Positions 51,545-59,927 of a stretch of DNA of 60,337 bases are shown piece by piece. Where the stretch lies: assembly GCF_003075435.1 (NCBI RefSeq), contig NZ_QCZJ01000032.1:1-60337 (forward strand), in the 5' to 3' direction. This DNA is from Terrimonas sp. Its GTDB lineage: Bacteria > Bacteroidota > Bacteroidia > Chitinophagales > Chitinophagaceae. The translations under genes and the position numbers were made by a program. Position 1 is the first letter of the stretch. Every line of letters starts with the position of its first letter. Below the pieces are notes generated by a model. The model had not been told where the DNA came from and did not search any database. It saw only the letters and a program-made list of their open reading frames with translations.

Positions 51545-54220
51545 ATGGGTGTATTTAAAATAATGCTGAAAACCACGTACCTGAGCTTGTTGCTATTTTT
51601 TGAGGCGTATGGAAACGGGTTACCGATCGACGGGAAAGCCACCAGGGAAACAGTTTATCTATATAAAAACCTTGTGGAACTGTCAAAAAGCGGGCAGTTC
51701 CTTTTCGGCCACCAGGATGCATTAGCCTACGGCGTTGGCTGGAAGTCCATACCCGGTAAAAGTGATATAAAAGAGGTGACCGGAGATCACCCTGCCTTGT
51801 GCGGCTGGGACCTGGCAGGCATTGAAACAGGAAGCCCGGTAAATATAACCGGTGTTCCTTTTACAGAAATAAAGCAGCATACGGTAGAAGGATATGAACG
51901 TGGAGAAATAATTACCTATAGCTGGCACATGATGAACCCGCTGACCGGGGGAGCTGCCTGGGATGCGAAAAAAGGAACGGTTTCTTCTGTTTTGCCCGGT
52001 CATGAAAAACATGAAATATACAGGCACTGGCTGGATGCAGTTGCCGGGTTTATGCTTAGCCTGAAAGATAAAGACGGCGTATCAATACCTGTTATCCTCC
52101 GCCCTTTTCACGAGCTTAACGGCAACTGGTTCTGGTGGGGAGGAAAGAATACCACGCCAGGTGAATATAAGCAGCTCTGGCAGTTTACCGTAAGTTACTT
52201 GCGGGATGAAAAGAACGTTCACAATGTTTTGTATGCCTTCAATACGGATGTATTCAAATCTGAAAATGAATTTTTACAAAGATATCCCGGCAATGAATGG
52301 GTGGATATCGTAGGCTTTGATATTTACCAGCAAAAACATCACTCCAACCAATCTTTTGCCCGCAAGCTGGGAAAAGGCCTGGCAATGCTGAATGCTATCG
52401 CCTTACAACAAAATAAGATACCTGCGCTAACGGAATTCGGATATAATAAACTGCCCGATGATAAATGGTGGACACAGGTTTTTTCAGAAACGGTAAAAAA
52501 GCACAGGCTGGCATATGCGATGTCCTGGCGTAACTCCGGAACAACCGAATACTATGCGCCCTATGCGGGACAGCAGTCTGCTGAAGATTTCAGGTCATTC
52601 TACCATTCAGGCATTGCTTTGTTCAGCAAAGAAGCCCGGCGCAGAAAAATGTATCAATCAACGGATTCTTCCACGGTTAAAGTTTTTGAAACCAATATTA
52701 CTATGGATGACGGGATTGCGCTGAGTACTCGTATTTTTCTGCCAGACACCAATAAAGCCTTTGCCGCGGTATTGATCCGCACTCCTTACAATAAAGAGCT
52801 TGAGATGTGGATAGATAAAAGATTTCTTTCCAACAATATCGCGATCATTATACAGGATGTAAGAGGAAAATATAAATCCGGGGGTGCATTTTATCCATTC
52901 GCAAATGAAAGAGCAGACGGATTATCTACATTGAGGTGGATAAGAAAACAACCCTGGTCAAATGGCATAGTAGGCGGCTGGGGAGTAAGCTATATGGGCT
53001 ATACCCAATGGGTGATAGCAGATTCGCTGGATGCGGCCGCGCCACTGCTTACGAGCGACGATATGTATAGCTTCATATACCCGGACGGTGTTCTTTCCTT
53101 GCAATCTGCCTTTTTATGGGGGTATGCCAATGCTGCAAAAAGCGGGGAAGACATGTCGGCGGAAAGAGTCCGTCAACGGTTAAGCCGTTTGCCGCTCTCC
53201 GTAGCAGCCGACTCTATCGCATTCCTGCTGGACTGGCTGAAGCATGAAAAAAGAGACGGGTATTGGGACAAACTGCAATTTCACGGACCCATTACCTCTC
53301 CTGTCATTTCCATAGCAGGCTGGTACGATATTTTTTTGAAAGGCCAGCTAAACGGCATGCAGCAATTAGCGAAGGAGGGAAACCCGCAAAACAAATATAT
53401 AATCGGACCCTGGGCACATGGACTAACAGGCTATAAAAACGATTACGGAGGAGAAAAGCGAACCGGATCTTACGGGCAAATGAGTTTTGAGTATATGCTG
53501 AGCGCTTTGAAAGGCAGGAGCGTCCATCTTCCACCTCCGCTTAAGGAAAGCAGGTTTAATTTATTCATAATGGAAAGAAATGAATATGCAGGTTCAGATG
53601 TGTGGCCCCCTGAAGAAACTACCAGCGTTCCTTATTACCTGCAGGCAGATCATTCATTAAGCATTCAGCCTCCGGCAAAAAGCAAAATATATGCTTATAC
53701 ATATGACCCCTCCGATCCTTATCCCAATTATGGCGGGACCTTTTTGGGCGATAGCGTAGGACCGGCTTTGCAAAACAGGAATATCAGCAGGACCGACCAG
53801 GTAAATTTTGAAACGCCTGCTTTTGAAGAACCGCTTATATTGTTAGGTCCCATATCAGCTTCTCTTTGGCTGTCAGGCAATACAGACTGTAGTGATATAA
53901 TCGTATGCCTAGAAGATGTATTTCCCAATGGAAAGATCATTAACATACAGGAAGGCGCTTCAAAAGTTTTTTTTAAAGGCAAAGAAGCGCAAAAACAAGA
54001 CATTTCCGTATGGGCTACAGGTTACCAGTTAAACCCGGGGCACAAATTGCGGGTAACTATATGCCCGAGTCGTTTTCCCAGGTTTAACAGAAGCCTTAAT
54101 ACCTGCGAGCCCATATACGAAGCAAAACAGGTACATAAGGCAACCCAAAAAATTCATGTTGGACCTGGAACGCCTTCCGGTATTTACCTGCCTGTATATA
54201 CATTCAATAAACCAAAATAG
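51545..54220 (+). CDS. Two-domain enzyme: GH26 beta-mannanase fused to CocE/NonD-type esterase
   Basis: The start at 51545 gives a signal peptide (KIMLKTTYLSLLLFFEAYGNG); 51563 and 51494 are alternatives. Residues about 28-370 form a GH26 clan-A glycosidase: the acid/base Glu190 lies in RPFHELNGNWFWWG and the nucleophile Glu297 in ALTEFGY, with SWHMMNPLTGG near 126. Residues about 375-891 form a CocE/NonD (S15-like) alpha/beta hydrolase: the nucleophile Ser482 is in GGWGVSYMGY, Asp595 in AGWYDIF and His625 in GPWAHG, followed by the jelly-roll X-Pro dipeptidyl-peptidase-C-like domain. GH26 enzymes mostly cut beta-mannan. The second half should cleave an ester or amide. I infer a secreted enzyme that both cuts the backbone and removes side acyl groups. 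Confidence 0.92.
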   Translation: MGVFKIMLKTTYLSLLLFFEAYGNGLPIDGKATRETVYLYKNLVELSKSGQFLFGHQDALAYGVGWKSIPGKSDIKEVTGDHPALCGWDLAGIETGSPVNITGVPFTEIKQHTVEGYERGEIITYSWHMMNPLTGGAAWDAKKGTVSSVLPGHEKHEIYRHWLDAVAGFMLSLKDKDGVSIPVILRPFHELNGNWFWWGGKNTTPGEYKQLWQFTVSYLRDEKNVHNVLYAFNTDVFKSENEFLQRYPGNEWVDIVGFDIYQQKHHSNQSFARKLGKGLAMLNAIALQQNKIPALTEFGYNKLPDDKWWTQVFSETVKKHRLAYAMSWRNSGTTEYYAPYAGQQSAEDFRSFYHSGIALFSKEARRRKMYQSTDSSTVKVFETNITMDDGIALSTRIFLPDTNKAFAAVLIRTPYNKELEMWIDKRFLSNNIAIIIQDVRGKYKSGGAFYPFANERADGLSTLRWIRKQPWSNGIVGGWGVSYMGYTQWVIADSLDAAAPLLTSDDMYSFIYPDGVLSLQSAFLWGYANAAKSGEDMSAERVRQRLSRLPLSVAADSIAFLLDWLKHEKRDGYWDKLQFHGPITSPVISIAGWYDIFLKGQLNGMQQLAKEGNPQNKYIIGPWAHGLTGYKNDYGGEKRTGSYGQMSFEYMLSALKGRSVHLPPPLKESRFNLFIMERNEYAGSDVWPPEETTSVPYYLQADHSLSIQPPAKSKIYAYTYDPSDPYPNYGGTFLGDSVGPALQNRNISRTDQVNFETPAFEEPLILLGPISASLWLSGNTDCSDIIVCLEDVFPNGKIINIQEGASKVFFKGKEAQKQDISVWATGYQLNPGHKLRVTICPSRFPRFNRSLNTCEPIYEAKQVHKATQKIHVGPGTPSGIYLPVYTFNKPK

Positions 54221-54236
54221 TTTAAACGAAAATCTT

Positions 54237-55481
54237 ATGACCGTCAATAAACTTTTGTATGTATTTGTATTGATGTGCAGCAACACGTTTGCACAAACCA
54301 AGGCGTTTAAAAGTATACGGGATTTTAATGTAACGCCCTCTAATACTGCGGCCGTAAATAAGATCAACCTGCAAAAAGCAATTGACTGGGCTTCCCGGAA
54401 AGGCGCTGCCTTATTTGTAGAGCCCGGTGAGGAACCCTATGCCGTTGATGGCGGAATTATCCTTAAACCCAATGTATCGCTGATTGGCGCCAATGGACCC
54501 GTTCCAGGGGGAACTTCTCATCCTTCAAAAAAGCAACCTGTGGGCAGTGTATTTAAGATCACAGATAAAACAAATTCCTTCATTACCGTAGAATCTGCCA
54601 CACAAATCAAGGGTATACAATTTTGGTATCCTGACCAAACGCTTACCGATGCAAAAGTAATCATTCCTTATCCCGCCACTATTCAAAATGCAAAAAACAA
54701 GCTGGTGGAAGGTGTATACCTCTCCTGCCTGACTTTTTATGGAGAATACCTCGCTATGGACTTTACTGCAAGCCTGCGGCACCCGGTGGCGCTGGTAATA
54801 TCTGAGCATTGCTACGGGTATCCTTTAAGCGGTGAATTTATCCGCATCAGCCATTGTTATGATATACCACGCATATTGCATTGCCATGTGAACCCTGCAC
54901 TTCAACGGTTGTTTAAAGGAGATTACTCCCCTGCGGTTATCGACGCGGTGGTGGCACAAAAAACCTATGCCTATGCTATTGACTATACAGACAATGCCCA
55001 GTTGATGGACCTCTTCACGTTTGGAACCTACGGCGGTATTATGCTCGGCGGCGATACCTACGGACAACTGACCAACTTTAATTTTGATTGTGTAGCCACC
55101 GGCATTTATAAAAAGGGAAGCCAGGCAGTGAACAGGAACTGGCAGATATCACAGGGTTCCATCATTTCAAACACCGGGGAAAAAGTAAATGACCTGCATC
55201 CTGTTATTATAGAAGGAGAAGGGCACACTTCTTTAAGCAATGTTGAGATCTTTTCCGGCCCAAACCTGGCCCTGACCACTGTACCCGAACATCAATCCTG
55301 GGATTATTTACTGGTAAGAGGAAACAAAAAACTCACTGTAACCCTTACGGGGTGCAGAATGGTAAAATACATGGCTGATAATCCCATAAGTGTAGAAAAT
55401 AAAGCTGCTGTTATACAGGTAATAGGTTGTGTAGACAAAAACCAGGCGCCGTTAAATTGTATAATCAATGAGCAGCCATGA
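54237..55481 (+). CDS. Exported pectin-lyase-fold (right-handed beta-helix) protein
   Basis: The start at 54237 yields the signal peptide NKLLYVFVLMCSNTFAQ. The rest (about 395 residues) begins with SIRDFNVTPSNTAAVNKINLQKAIDWASRKGAALFVEPGE, the start of pectate-lyase-3/GH28-type domains. Then DGGIILKPNVSLIGANGPVPGG and rungs of beta-helix follow (FITVESATQIKGIQFWYP, FIRISHCYDIPRILHC, NWQISQGSIISN). I could not identify catalytic Asp or Lys residues of known lyases or polygalacturonases, so the activity is open. It lies 16 bases after the GH26-CocE gene in the PUL and is probably secreted to the periplasm or surface. Confidence 0.8.
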   Translation: MTVNKLLYVFVLMCSNTFAQTKAFKSIRDFNVTPSNTAAVNKINLQKAIDWASRKGAALFVEPGEEPYAVDGGIILKPNVSLIGANGPVPGGTSHPSKKQPVGSVFKITDKTNSFITVESATQIKGIQFWYPDQTLTDAKVIIPYPATIQNAKNKLVEGVYLSCLTFYGEYLAMDFTASLRHPVALVISEHCYGYPLSGEFIRISHCYDIPRILHCHVNPALQRLFKGDYSPAVIDAVVAQKTYAYAIDYTDNAQLMDLFTFGTYGGIMLGGDTYGQLTNFNFDCVATGIYKKGSQAVNRNWQISQGSIISNTGEKVNDLHPVIIEGEGHTSLSNVEIFSGPNLALTTVPEHQSWDYLLVRGNKKLTVTLTGCRMVKYMADNPISVENKAAVIQVIGCVDKNQAPLNCIINEQP

Positions 55482-55649
55482 TACTGTTTATTAACTATAC
55501 TGACGTACCTGGCGCTTCTTTGCGGCTTTGCGTAGAAGATAAGTAGCCATTCACGCAAGGACACAAAGTTTGCCGCAGAGAGCGCAAAGTGCCATCAGTT
55601 TTTTTTGTGTACTTATTTGGCTTGTTGCCGGACATTTAATTATTTAAAA

Positions 55650-56579
55650 ATGAAAAAGTATATTTTTCTTTTATTGACATTTACGATCGTTGCACTCAAC
55701 AATACTATTGCACAACAGAAGGTTACGCGCCTATCAGATGTTGTTTATGACCACAGGGATGGAATGGCTTTTGTTTTTGACGTGATCCGCCCTGTAAAAC
55801 AAAATGGAGCGGCTATTTTATACATCTTAAGCGGAGGATGGGTATCAAGAGATGCCACGAGTATATCCACCGGTTCCTACAGATCGTATACTGATAAAGG
55901 GTATACTGTTTTTATTATCAGCCATGGGTCTCAGCCGAGATATAATATCCCGGAGATATTCAGCCAGGTGCAACGTGCCATAAAATTTATCCGGTACTAT
56001 GCAGGCAAATATGGCATTGATCCGGAAAAGCTGGGCGTAATGGGGCATAGTGCCGGCGGTCATTTGTCTGTTTCATCAGCCGTTTTTGGAAAGGAGGCCA
56101 TGACAGAAGAAGCATACAGAAAGGAATATAATGTTCCCAAAGAAGATAAGGTTGATGCTGTTAACCTTGTTTCCAGTAAGATCCGCGCAGTGGCCTGTTT
56201 TTATCCTCCTACCAACTTCATTCAATATGCCGACGCCGATTCCAACTGGTTTGATTTTCCTAAAGTAAGGAATGTTTCTGCTAATGGTTCCTTTATTGCC
56301 ACGCCGGATAGTTGCAGGGATTTCCAAAACAAAATACTCAGATCAATTTCCCCATACTATTTCATTACAAAAAACACGCCTCCTGTTTTAGTCATCCACG
56401 GAACCGATGATGGTCTGGTGCCGTATAGCCAGTCTGTTTCATTGATTGCTGAACTGAAAATGCATGATGTTCCCTGCAGGTTGATCTCCAAGCAGGGAAA
56501 GGATCATGGTTGGCCTTATGAAAAGCAGGATGAGGATGCCTGTATTGCCTGGCTTGACAAATATTTATCGGGAAAATGA
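55650..56579 (+). CDS. Exported alpha/beta hydrolase (esterase/lipase-like)
   Basis: ATG 55650 gives the signal peptide KKYIFLLLTFTIVALNNTIAQQ. The 309-residue protein is an alpha/beta hydrolase of the BD-FAE/esterase type: oxyanion region ILSGGWVS near 60, nucleophile Ser134 in GHSAGGH (132-138), Asp in HGTDDGLVPY near 265 and His in KDHGWPY near 292. It probably removes acetyl or other acyl groups from the glycan. Upstream, 55482-55649 contains the genome-wide type of tail (cgcaaggacacaaag..., gcgcaaagtgcc) seen in Bacteroidota intergenic regions. It is the last plus-strand gene before the convergent rhamnose cluster. Confidence 0.9.
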   Translation: MKKYIFLLLTFTIVALNNTIAQQKVTRLSDVVYDHRDGMAFVFDVIRPVKQNGAAILYILSGGWVSRDATSISTGSYRSYTDKGYTVFIISHGSQPRYNIPEIFSQVQRAIKFIRYYAGKYGIDPEKLGVMGHSAGGHLSVSSAVFGKEAMTEEAYRKEYNVPKEDKVDAVNLVSSKIRAVACFYPPTNFIQYADADSNWFDFPKVRNVSANGSFIATPDSCRDFQNKILRSISPYYFITKNTPPVLVIHGTDDGLVPYSQSVSLIAELKMHDVPCRLISKQGKDHGWPYEKQDEDACIAWLDKYLSGK

Positions 56580-56606
56580 TGAAACAGAATATATAAAGCT
56601 CTTTCT

Positions 56607-56629
56607 ATACGAAGTTTCCAACTTCGTAT
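56607..56629. repeat. Perfect inverted repeat between convergent genes
   Basis: ATACGAAGTT and AACTTCGTAT form a ten-base-pair stem with a three-base loop (tcc). It lies between the stop codons of the convergent esterase and kinase genes, where a bidirectional terminator is expected. A second small palindrome (gttcttccggaac) follows at 56637-56649. Both may be parts of a dispersed element. Confidence 0.65.
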
Positions 56630-56662
56630 TCCCTATGTTCTTCCGGAACTTAGTCCCGAACC

Positions 56663-58027
56663 TTACTTATTACTATGATAATACATCAAATCAATGATGC
56701 TGGCAGGAAGCTCCTTAGTATTCCAATGTTCGTGGATTGACAAAGCGGTACCCATAGATGTAGCCTGGGCTACAGATGCTGCGTATACTTCAATATTAGG
56801 AAATGCATCTGCAAGCAAGTGCATATACACAGGGTTCTTACCAAAACCTCCATCTACAAAAATGCGTTTTACTTCACGGCTTCCTTCAAGTACTAATTTT
56901 GTAGAAATAACCTGCTTGTAAATAATATCTGCAATAAGTTGATGATAGGCATGTTCATAATTTGAAAACAAATTAATATCCCTGGAAGGAAAAGCTGTGA
57001 TTTGCCCATCAGAGAGATTAAAGCCTGATTGATCATTAGTTAAGCGGTCAATAATACTGTTATCGAATTTTACTGTAGTATAATAATTAGCGGGCTTATT
57101 AAAATGTGTTGCCAATAATTTAACCTGCTGCTCATGTTCATAGCCTGCAAATAATCGAGAAGCTTTAACCGGTTGCTTTTTGTAAGTAAGATAACATAAG
57201 CAATCTTGTTTCAGTTGCTCTTCGGTTAAAGGAGTATCATTAAAAGGATTCAGGCTTATTGCCCATGTACCTGTAGATAATAAAATGAATGGCTCTTTAA
57301 AATTCAGCAAATAAGGAATCAGTGCTGCTGAGCTATCATGTAGTCCGATACCCATTTTTACTGTTCCTTTTTGTATTGCAATATCTATAGCATCGTCAGC
57401 AGATTGTATAGGTGCTAACTTATCTGCAATTCCTTCTTTCGTCACCCATTCATGATATTGCATGGTAGTAAAATCCCACAGCATGGTATGACAACCAATA
57501 CTGGTAATATCAGATGAAAACATTCCGTTAAGCAGCGAACTGATATATTGAGGTAAATGCAGGGAGTATTTTATTTTCTTAAAAACCTCTGGCTTGCTTT
57601 TACTGATATTATACAATAACATACCTGAATTTAAACTACCTAATACCGGAGACGCTGTATGCTGCGACACCTTAACAACACCTCCATACTTTTCGTAAAA
57701 TGCTTTTTGTAAATCTTCAGGATATGGTTTAAGATAATTGTATAATGGTGCAACGGGTTTTCCTTTTTCATCTATATGAACTAAACTTGCTCCGTAAGCC
57801 GTTACATTTACCGCCACAATATCAAACTCCTTTAATTGCTGTATTTCCTCAAATGATTGCTTTACCCAATTGGTGAGCGCCTGCACATCTTCACACATAT
57901 CTCCATCATCATCCTGTATTTCTGTAAGATTGGTACTTTTTTCATATACAATCTCATAATCTTCATTAAACAGAAATACTTTTTTATTTGTTTTTCCTAT
58001 GTCGTATATCGCTATTACGGGGATCAT
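56663..58027 (-). CDS. FGGY-family carbohydrate kinase, probable rhamnulokinase
   Basis: This is a 454-residue cytoplasmic sugar kinase of the ASKHA fold. The N-terminal phosphate motif is AIYDIGKTNKKVFLFNEDYE. IGLHDSSAALIPYLL near 225 and FILLSTGTWAISLNPFND are typical of FGGY kinases of the rhamnulokinase/fuculokinase group. The C-terminal ADP-binding part has VKRIFVDGGFGKNPVYMHLL. Its neighbours on the same strand (L-rhamnose isomerase, mutarotase, dehydrogenase/aldolase) point to L-rhamnulose as substrate, giving L-rhamnulose 1-phosphate. L-fuculose is the alternative. It is the last gene of the cluster. Confidence 0.87.
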   Translation of the reverse strand: MIPVIAIYDIGKTNKKVFLFNEDYEIVYEKSTNLTEIQDDDGDMCEDVQALTNWVKQSFEEIQQLKEFDIVAVNVTAYGASLVHIDEKGKPVAPLYNYLKPYPEDLQKAFYEKYGGVVKVSQHTASPVLGSLNSGMLLYNISKSKPEVFKKIKYSLHLPQYISSLLNGMFSSDITSIGCHTMLWDFTTMQYHEWVTKEGIADKLAPIQSADDAIDIAIQKGTVKMGIGLHDSSAALIPYLLNFKEPFILLSTGTWAISLNPFNDTPLTEEQLKQDCLCYLTYKKQPVKASRLFAGYEHEQQVKLLATHFNKPANYYTTVKFDNSIIDRLTNDQSGFNLSDGQITAFPSRDINLFSNYEHAYHQLIADIIYKQVISTKLVLEGSREVKRIFVDGGFGKNPVYMHLLADAFPNIEVYAASVAQATSMGTALSIHEHWNTKELPASIIDLMYYHSNK

Positions 58028-58242
58028 TGTTTGAGAATGCCGGAATTTGAAATTTAATATTTAAACCCTGCCTACCGACAGGCACTACAACACAAAGCCA
58101 CAAGGTTCGCAAAAATATTTTTACGTTTAAAAACTTCCAGTTTCAGTTTTGCGTTTTTACATTTCGCCTCTCACTTTTCACCTTTGCTTGTTCTTCATTC
58201 ACCCCTGCACCATTCTTACCACATACCACCAATCACTTACTA
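58028..58242. other. Intergenic region of the rhamnose cluster
   Basis: This 215-base gap separates the isomerase (upstream on the minus strand) from the kinase. It contains a short hairpin around 58069-58084 (TGCCT...AGGCA) and a C/T-rich stretch. No RNA gene or ORF is convincing. The gap may hold a secondary promoter for the kinase. Confidence 0.4.
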
Positions 58243-59517
58243 CTACAATCCTGTTGCTACTGTTTTTGCTCCACGATTCTTAATTAATTTTGCTCTCACT
58301 TTTTCGTTGCGGAAAAAGCCCACAGGATCAAGTACACCGCCTGCACGTAACCGGGCTTCAGCAACCAGGGATCTTAAATCTGTACGGAAGGTATTCTGTA
58401 ATATTTCCTGGGCAGCTACCACGTCATTATTTTGTTGAGCTTCCTTCAGCGCTTTTCTATCAACACTTAAAGCTTGTGCATACGATAACATAATTGCTTC
58501 AACAGACTGCAATAAATCTTCCAGGGGATCTTTTACATTATGCGAGGCATCAATCATCCAGCCCATGTCTGTAACATGATCCATTCCTTTGGCATCCATT
58601 CCTTCCACTAATTCATTAAATATGAGGAATAGCTGGTAAGGCTTAATACTTCCTGCAGTTAAATCATCATCGCCATATTTAGAATCGTTGAAATGGAACC
58701 CACCCAACTTTTCTTCCATCAATAACAAAGAAACAATTTGTTCGATATTAGCATTGGGTAAATGGTGACCAAGATCAACCAAGGTATATGCTTTTGGACC
58801 AAGTTTGCTTGCATATAAATATGATTGCCCCCAATCGCCAACTGTGGTAGAGTAGAAATTAGGTTCAAAAGCTTTGTACTCTACAAATATTTTCCAGTCG
58901 TCGGGCAATGCTTTGTATATCTCCTGCAATCCGGCTAACGTATGTTGAAAAGCTTCCCTGAAATTTAACTGACCGGGAAAACAAGAGCCGTCAGACAACC
59001 AAACGGTTAATGATGTTGACCCTAATTCAACACCATATTTTATCACCTCAATATTATGATCAATGGCCTGTTGACGAACAGCTTTATTTACATTTTGCAG
59101 TGAACCAAACTTATAACTCAATGCCTGATCAGGTTGATCCTGGAAAGTATTGGAGTTCATTGCATCGAACCGCAAACCATTTTGTGCGGCAAGCGCTTTA
59201 ATATGCGAGGCGTTCTCCGGAATATCCCATGGAATATGCAAAGAAATAGCCCCACTGGACTGGTTCAGCTTATGCAGCAAACCTATATCTTCTATTTTTT
59301 CTTCAAGGTTGCGCGGTTCACCGCCGCCTGAAAACCGACCGAACCTTGTACCCCCGGTACCCAAAGCCCAACTGGGTATTGCTACCTGAAACTCTTTTAA
59401 TTTAGCTATTATCTTTTCTGCATTCGTTATAGTTGAAACAGTATAATCGAGCCTGCGCTTATGATCGTTCAGCAAGCCCTCATTATAATTATCTATGCTA
59501 TATTTCTCTACTTGCAT
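58243..59517 (-). CDS. rhaI: L-rhamnose isomerase, RhaI (Pseudomonas stutzeri) type
   Basis: The enzyme interconverts L-rhamnose and L-rhamnulose in the cytoplasm. The 424-residue sequence resembles the broad-specificity L-rhamnose isomerase type and not E. coli RhaA. Family marks are PSWALGTGGTRFGRF near 48, SLHIPWDIPENASH near 94 and DAMNSNTFQDQ. The metal-site residues are visible as Glu in FVEYKAFEP, Asp in TLVDLGHHLPN and His/Asp in GGFHFNDSKYGDDDL, as expected for this barrel. It lies 13 bases downstream of the mutarotase gene. Related enzymes accept other aldoses, so the substrate rests partly on context. Confidence 0.93.
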   Translation of the reverse strand: MQVEKYSIDNYNEGLLNDHKRRLDYTVSTITNAEKIIAKLKEFQVAIPSWALGTGGTRFGRFSGGGEPRNLEEKIEDIGLLHKLNQSSGAISLHIPWDIPENASHIKALAAQNGLRFDAMNSNTFQDQPDQALSYKFGSLQNVNKAVRQQAIDHNIEVIKYGVELGSTSLTVWLSDGSCFPGQLNFREAFQHTLAGLQEIYKALPDDWKIFVEYKAFEPNFYSTTVGDWGQSYLYASKLGPKAYTLVDLGHHLPNANIEQIVSLLLMEEKLGGFHFNDSKYGDDDLTAGSIKPYQLFLIFNELVEGMDAKGMDHVTDMGWMIDASHNVKDPLEDLLQSVEAIMLSYAQALSVDRKALKEAQQNNDVVAAQEILQNTFRTDLRSLVAEARLRAGGVLDPVGFFRNEKVRAKLIKNRGAKTVATGL

Positions 59518-59530
59518 ATTTTAAAATATT

Positions 59531-59845
59531 TTATGGCATGTAAAAAACTTCTTTTAAAGGAACACTAACTGGTGAAGCATCAGGATTGGTTTCCATGATA
59601 TCCTTCATATAGTTCCACCATTTTTGCATTACAGGGTGTTTGGGTAAATCATCCAAAGCGGTGTTATCATTTATTTGTAAATATCCAAAGAGATTATTGG
59701 TACGCTCATCCAAGAAAATGGAATATTCCTGTACGCCTGTTTGCTTTAATAATGCCTGCAATTCAGGCCAAATTTCGTCGTGGCGTTTTTTGTATTCCGC
59801 CTCGTACCCTTTATGTAGTTTTAATATGAAAGCCTGGCGTTGCAT
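59531..59845 (-). CDS. rhaM: L-rhamnose mutarotase
   Basis: RhaM speeds the alpha/beta anomer exchange of L-rhamnose. The 104-residue ferredoxin-like protein has the family signature RHDEIWPELQALLKQTGV (residues about 21-38), where the His is the catalytic residue, and HPVMQKWWNYMKDIM near the end. It is cytoplasmic and of standard length. It lies between the SDR/aldolase gene (83 bases upstream, with a large inverted repeat) and rhaI. Confidence 0.96.
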   Translation of the reverse strand: MQRQAFILKLHKGYEAEYKKRHDEIWPELQALLKQTGVQEYSIFLDERTNNLFGYLQINDNTALDDLPKHPVMQKWWNYMKDIMETNPDASPVSVPLKEVFYMP

Positions 59846-59867
59846 GTTATTGTTATGTTTTTGCCTA

Positions 59868-59920
59868 AAACCTATAAGGTTTGCAGGGCAGACAGGCAGC
59901 GCTGCAAACCTTATAGGTTT
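59868..59920. repeat. Large perfect inverted repeat (19-bp arms) upstream of rhaM
   Basis: The arm AAACCTATAAGGTTTGCAG (59868-59886) is matched exactly by its reverse complement at 59902-59920, with a 15-base loop. Each arm is itself nearly palindromic (AAACCT-ATA-AGGTTT). It fills the gap between the SDR/aldolase gene and rhaM. It may be an mRNA-stabilising hairpin, a regulator site or a dispersed palindromic element. Confidence 0.85.
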
Positions 59921-59927
59921 AAATACT

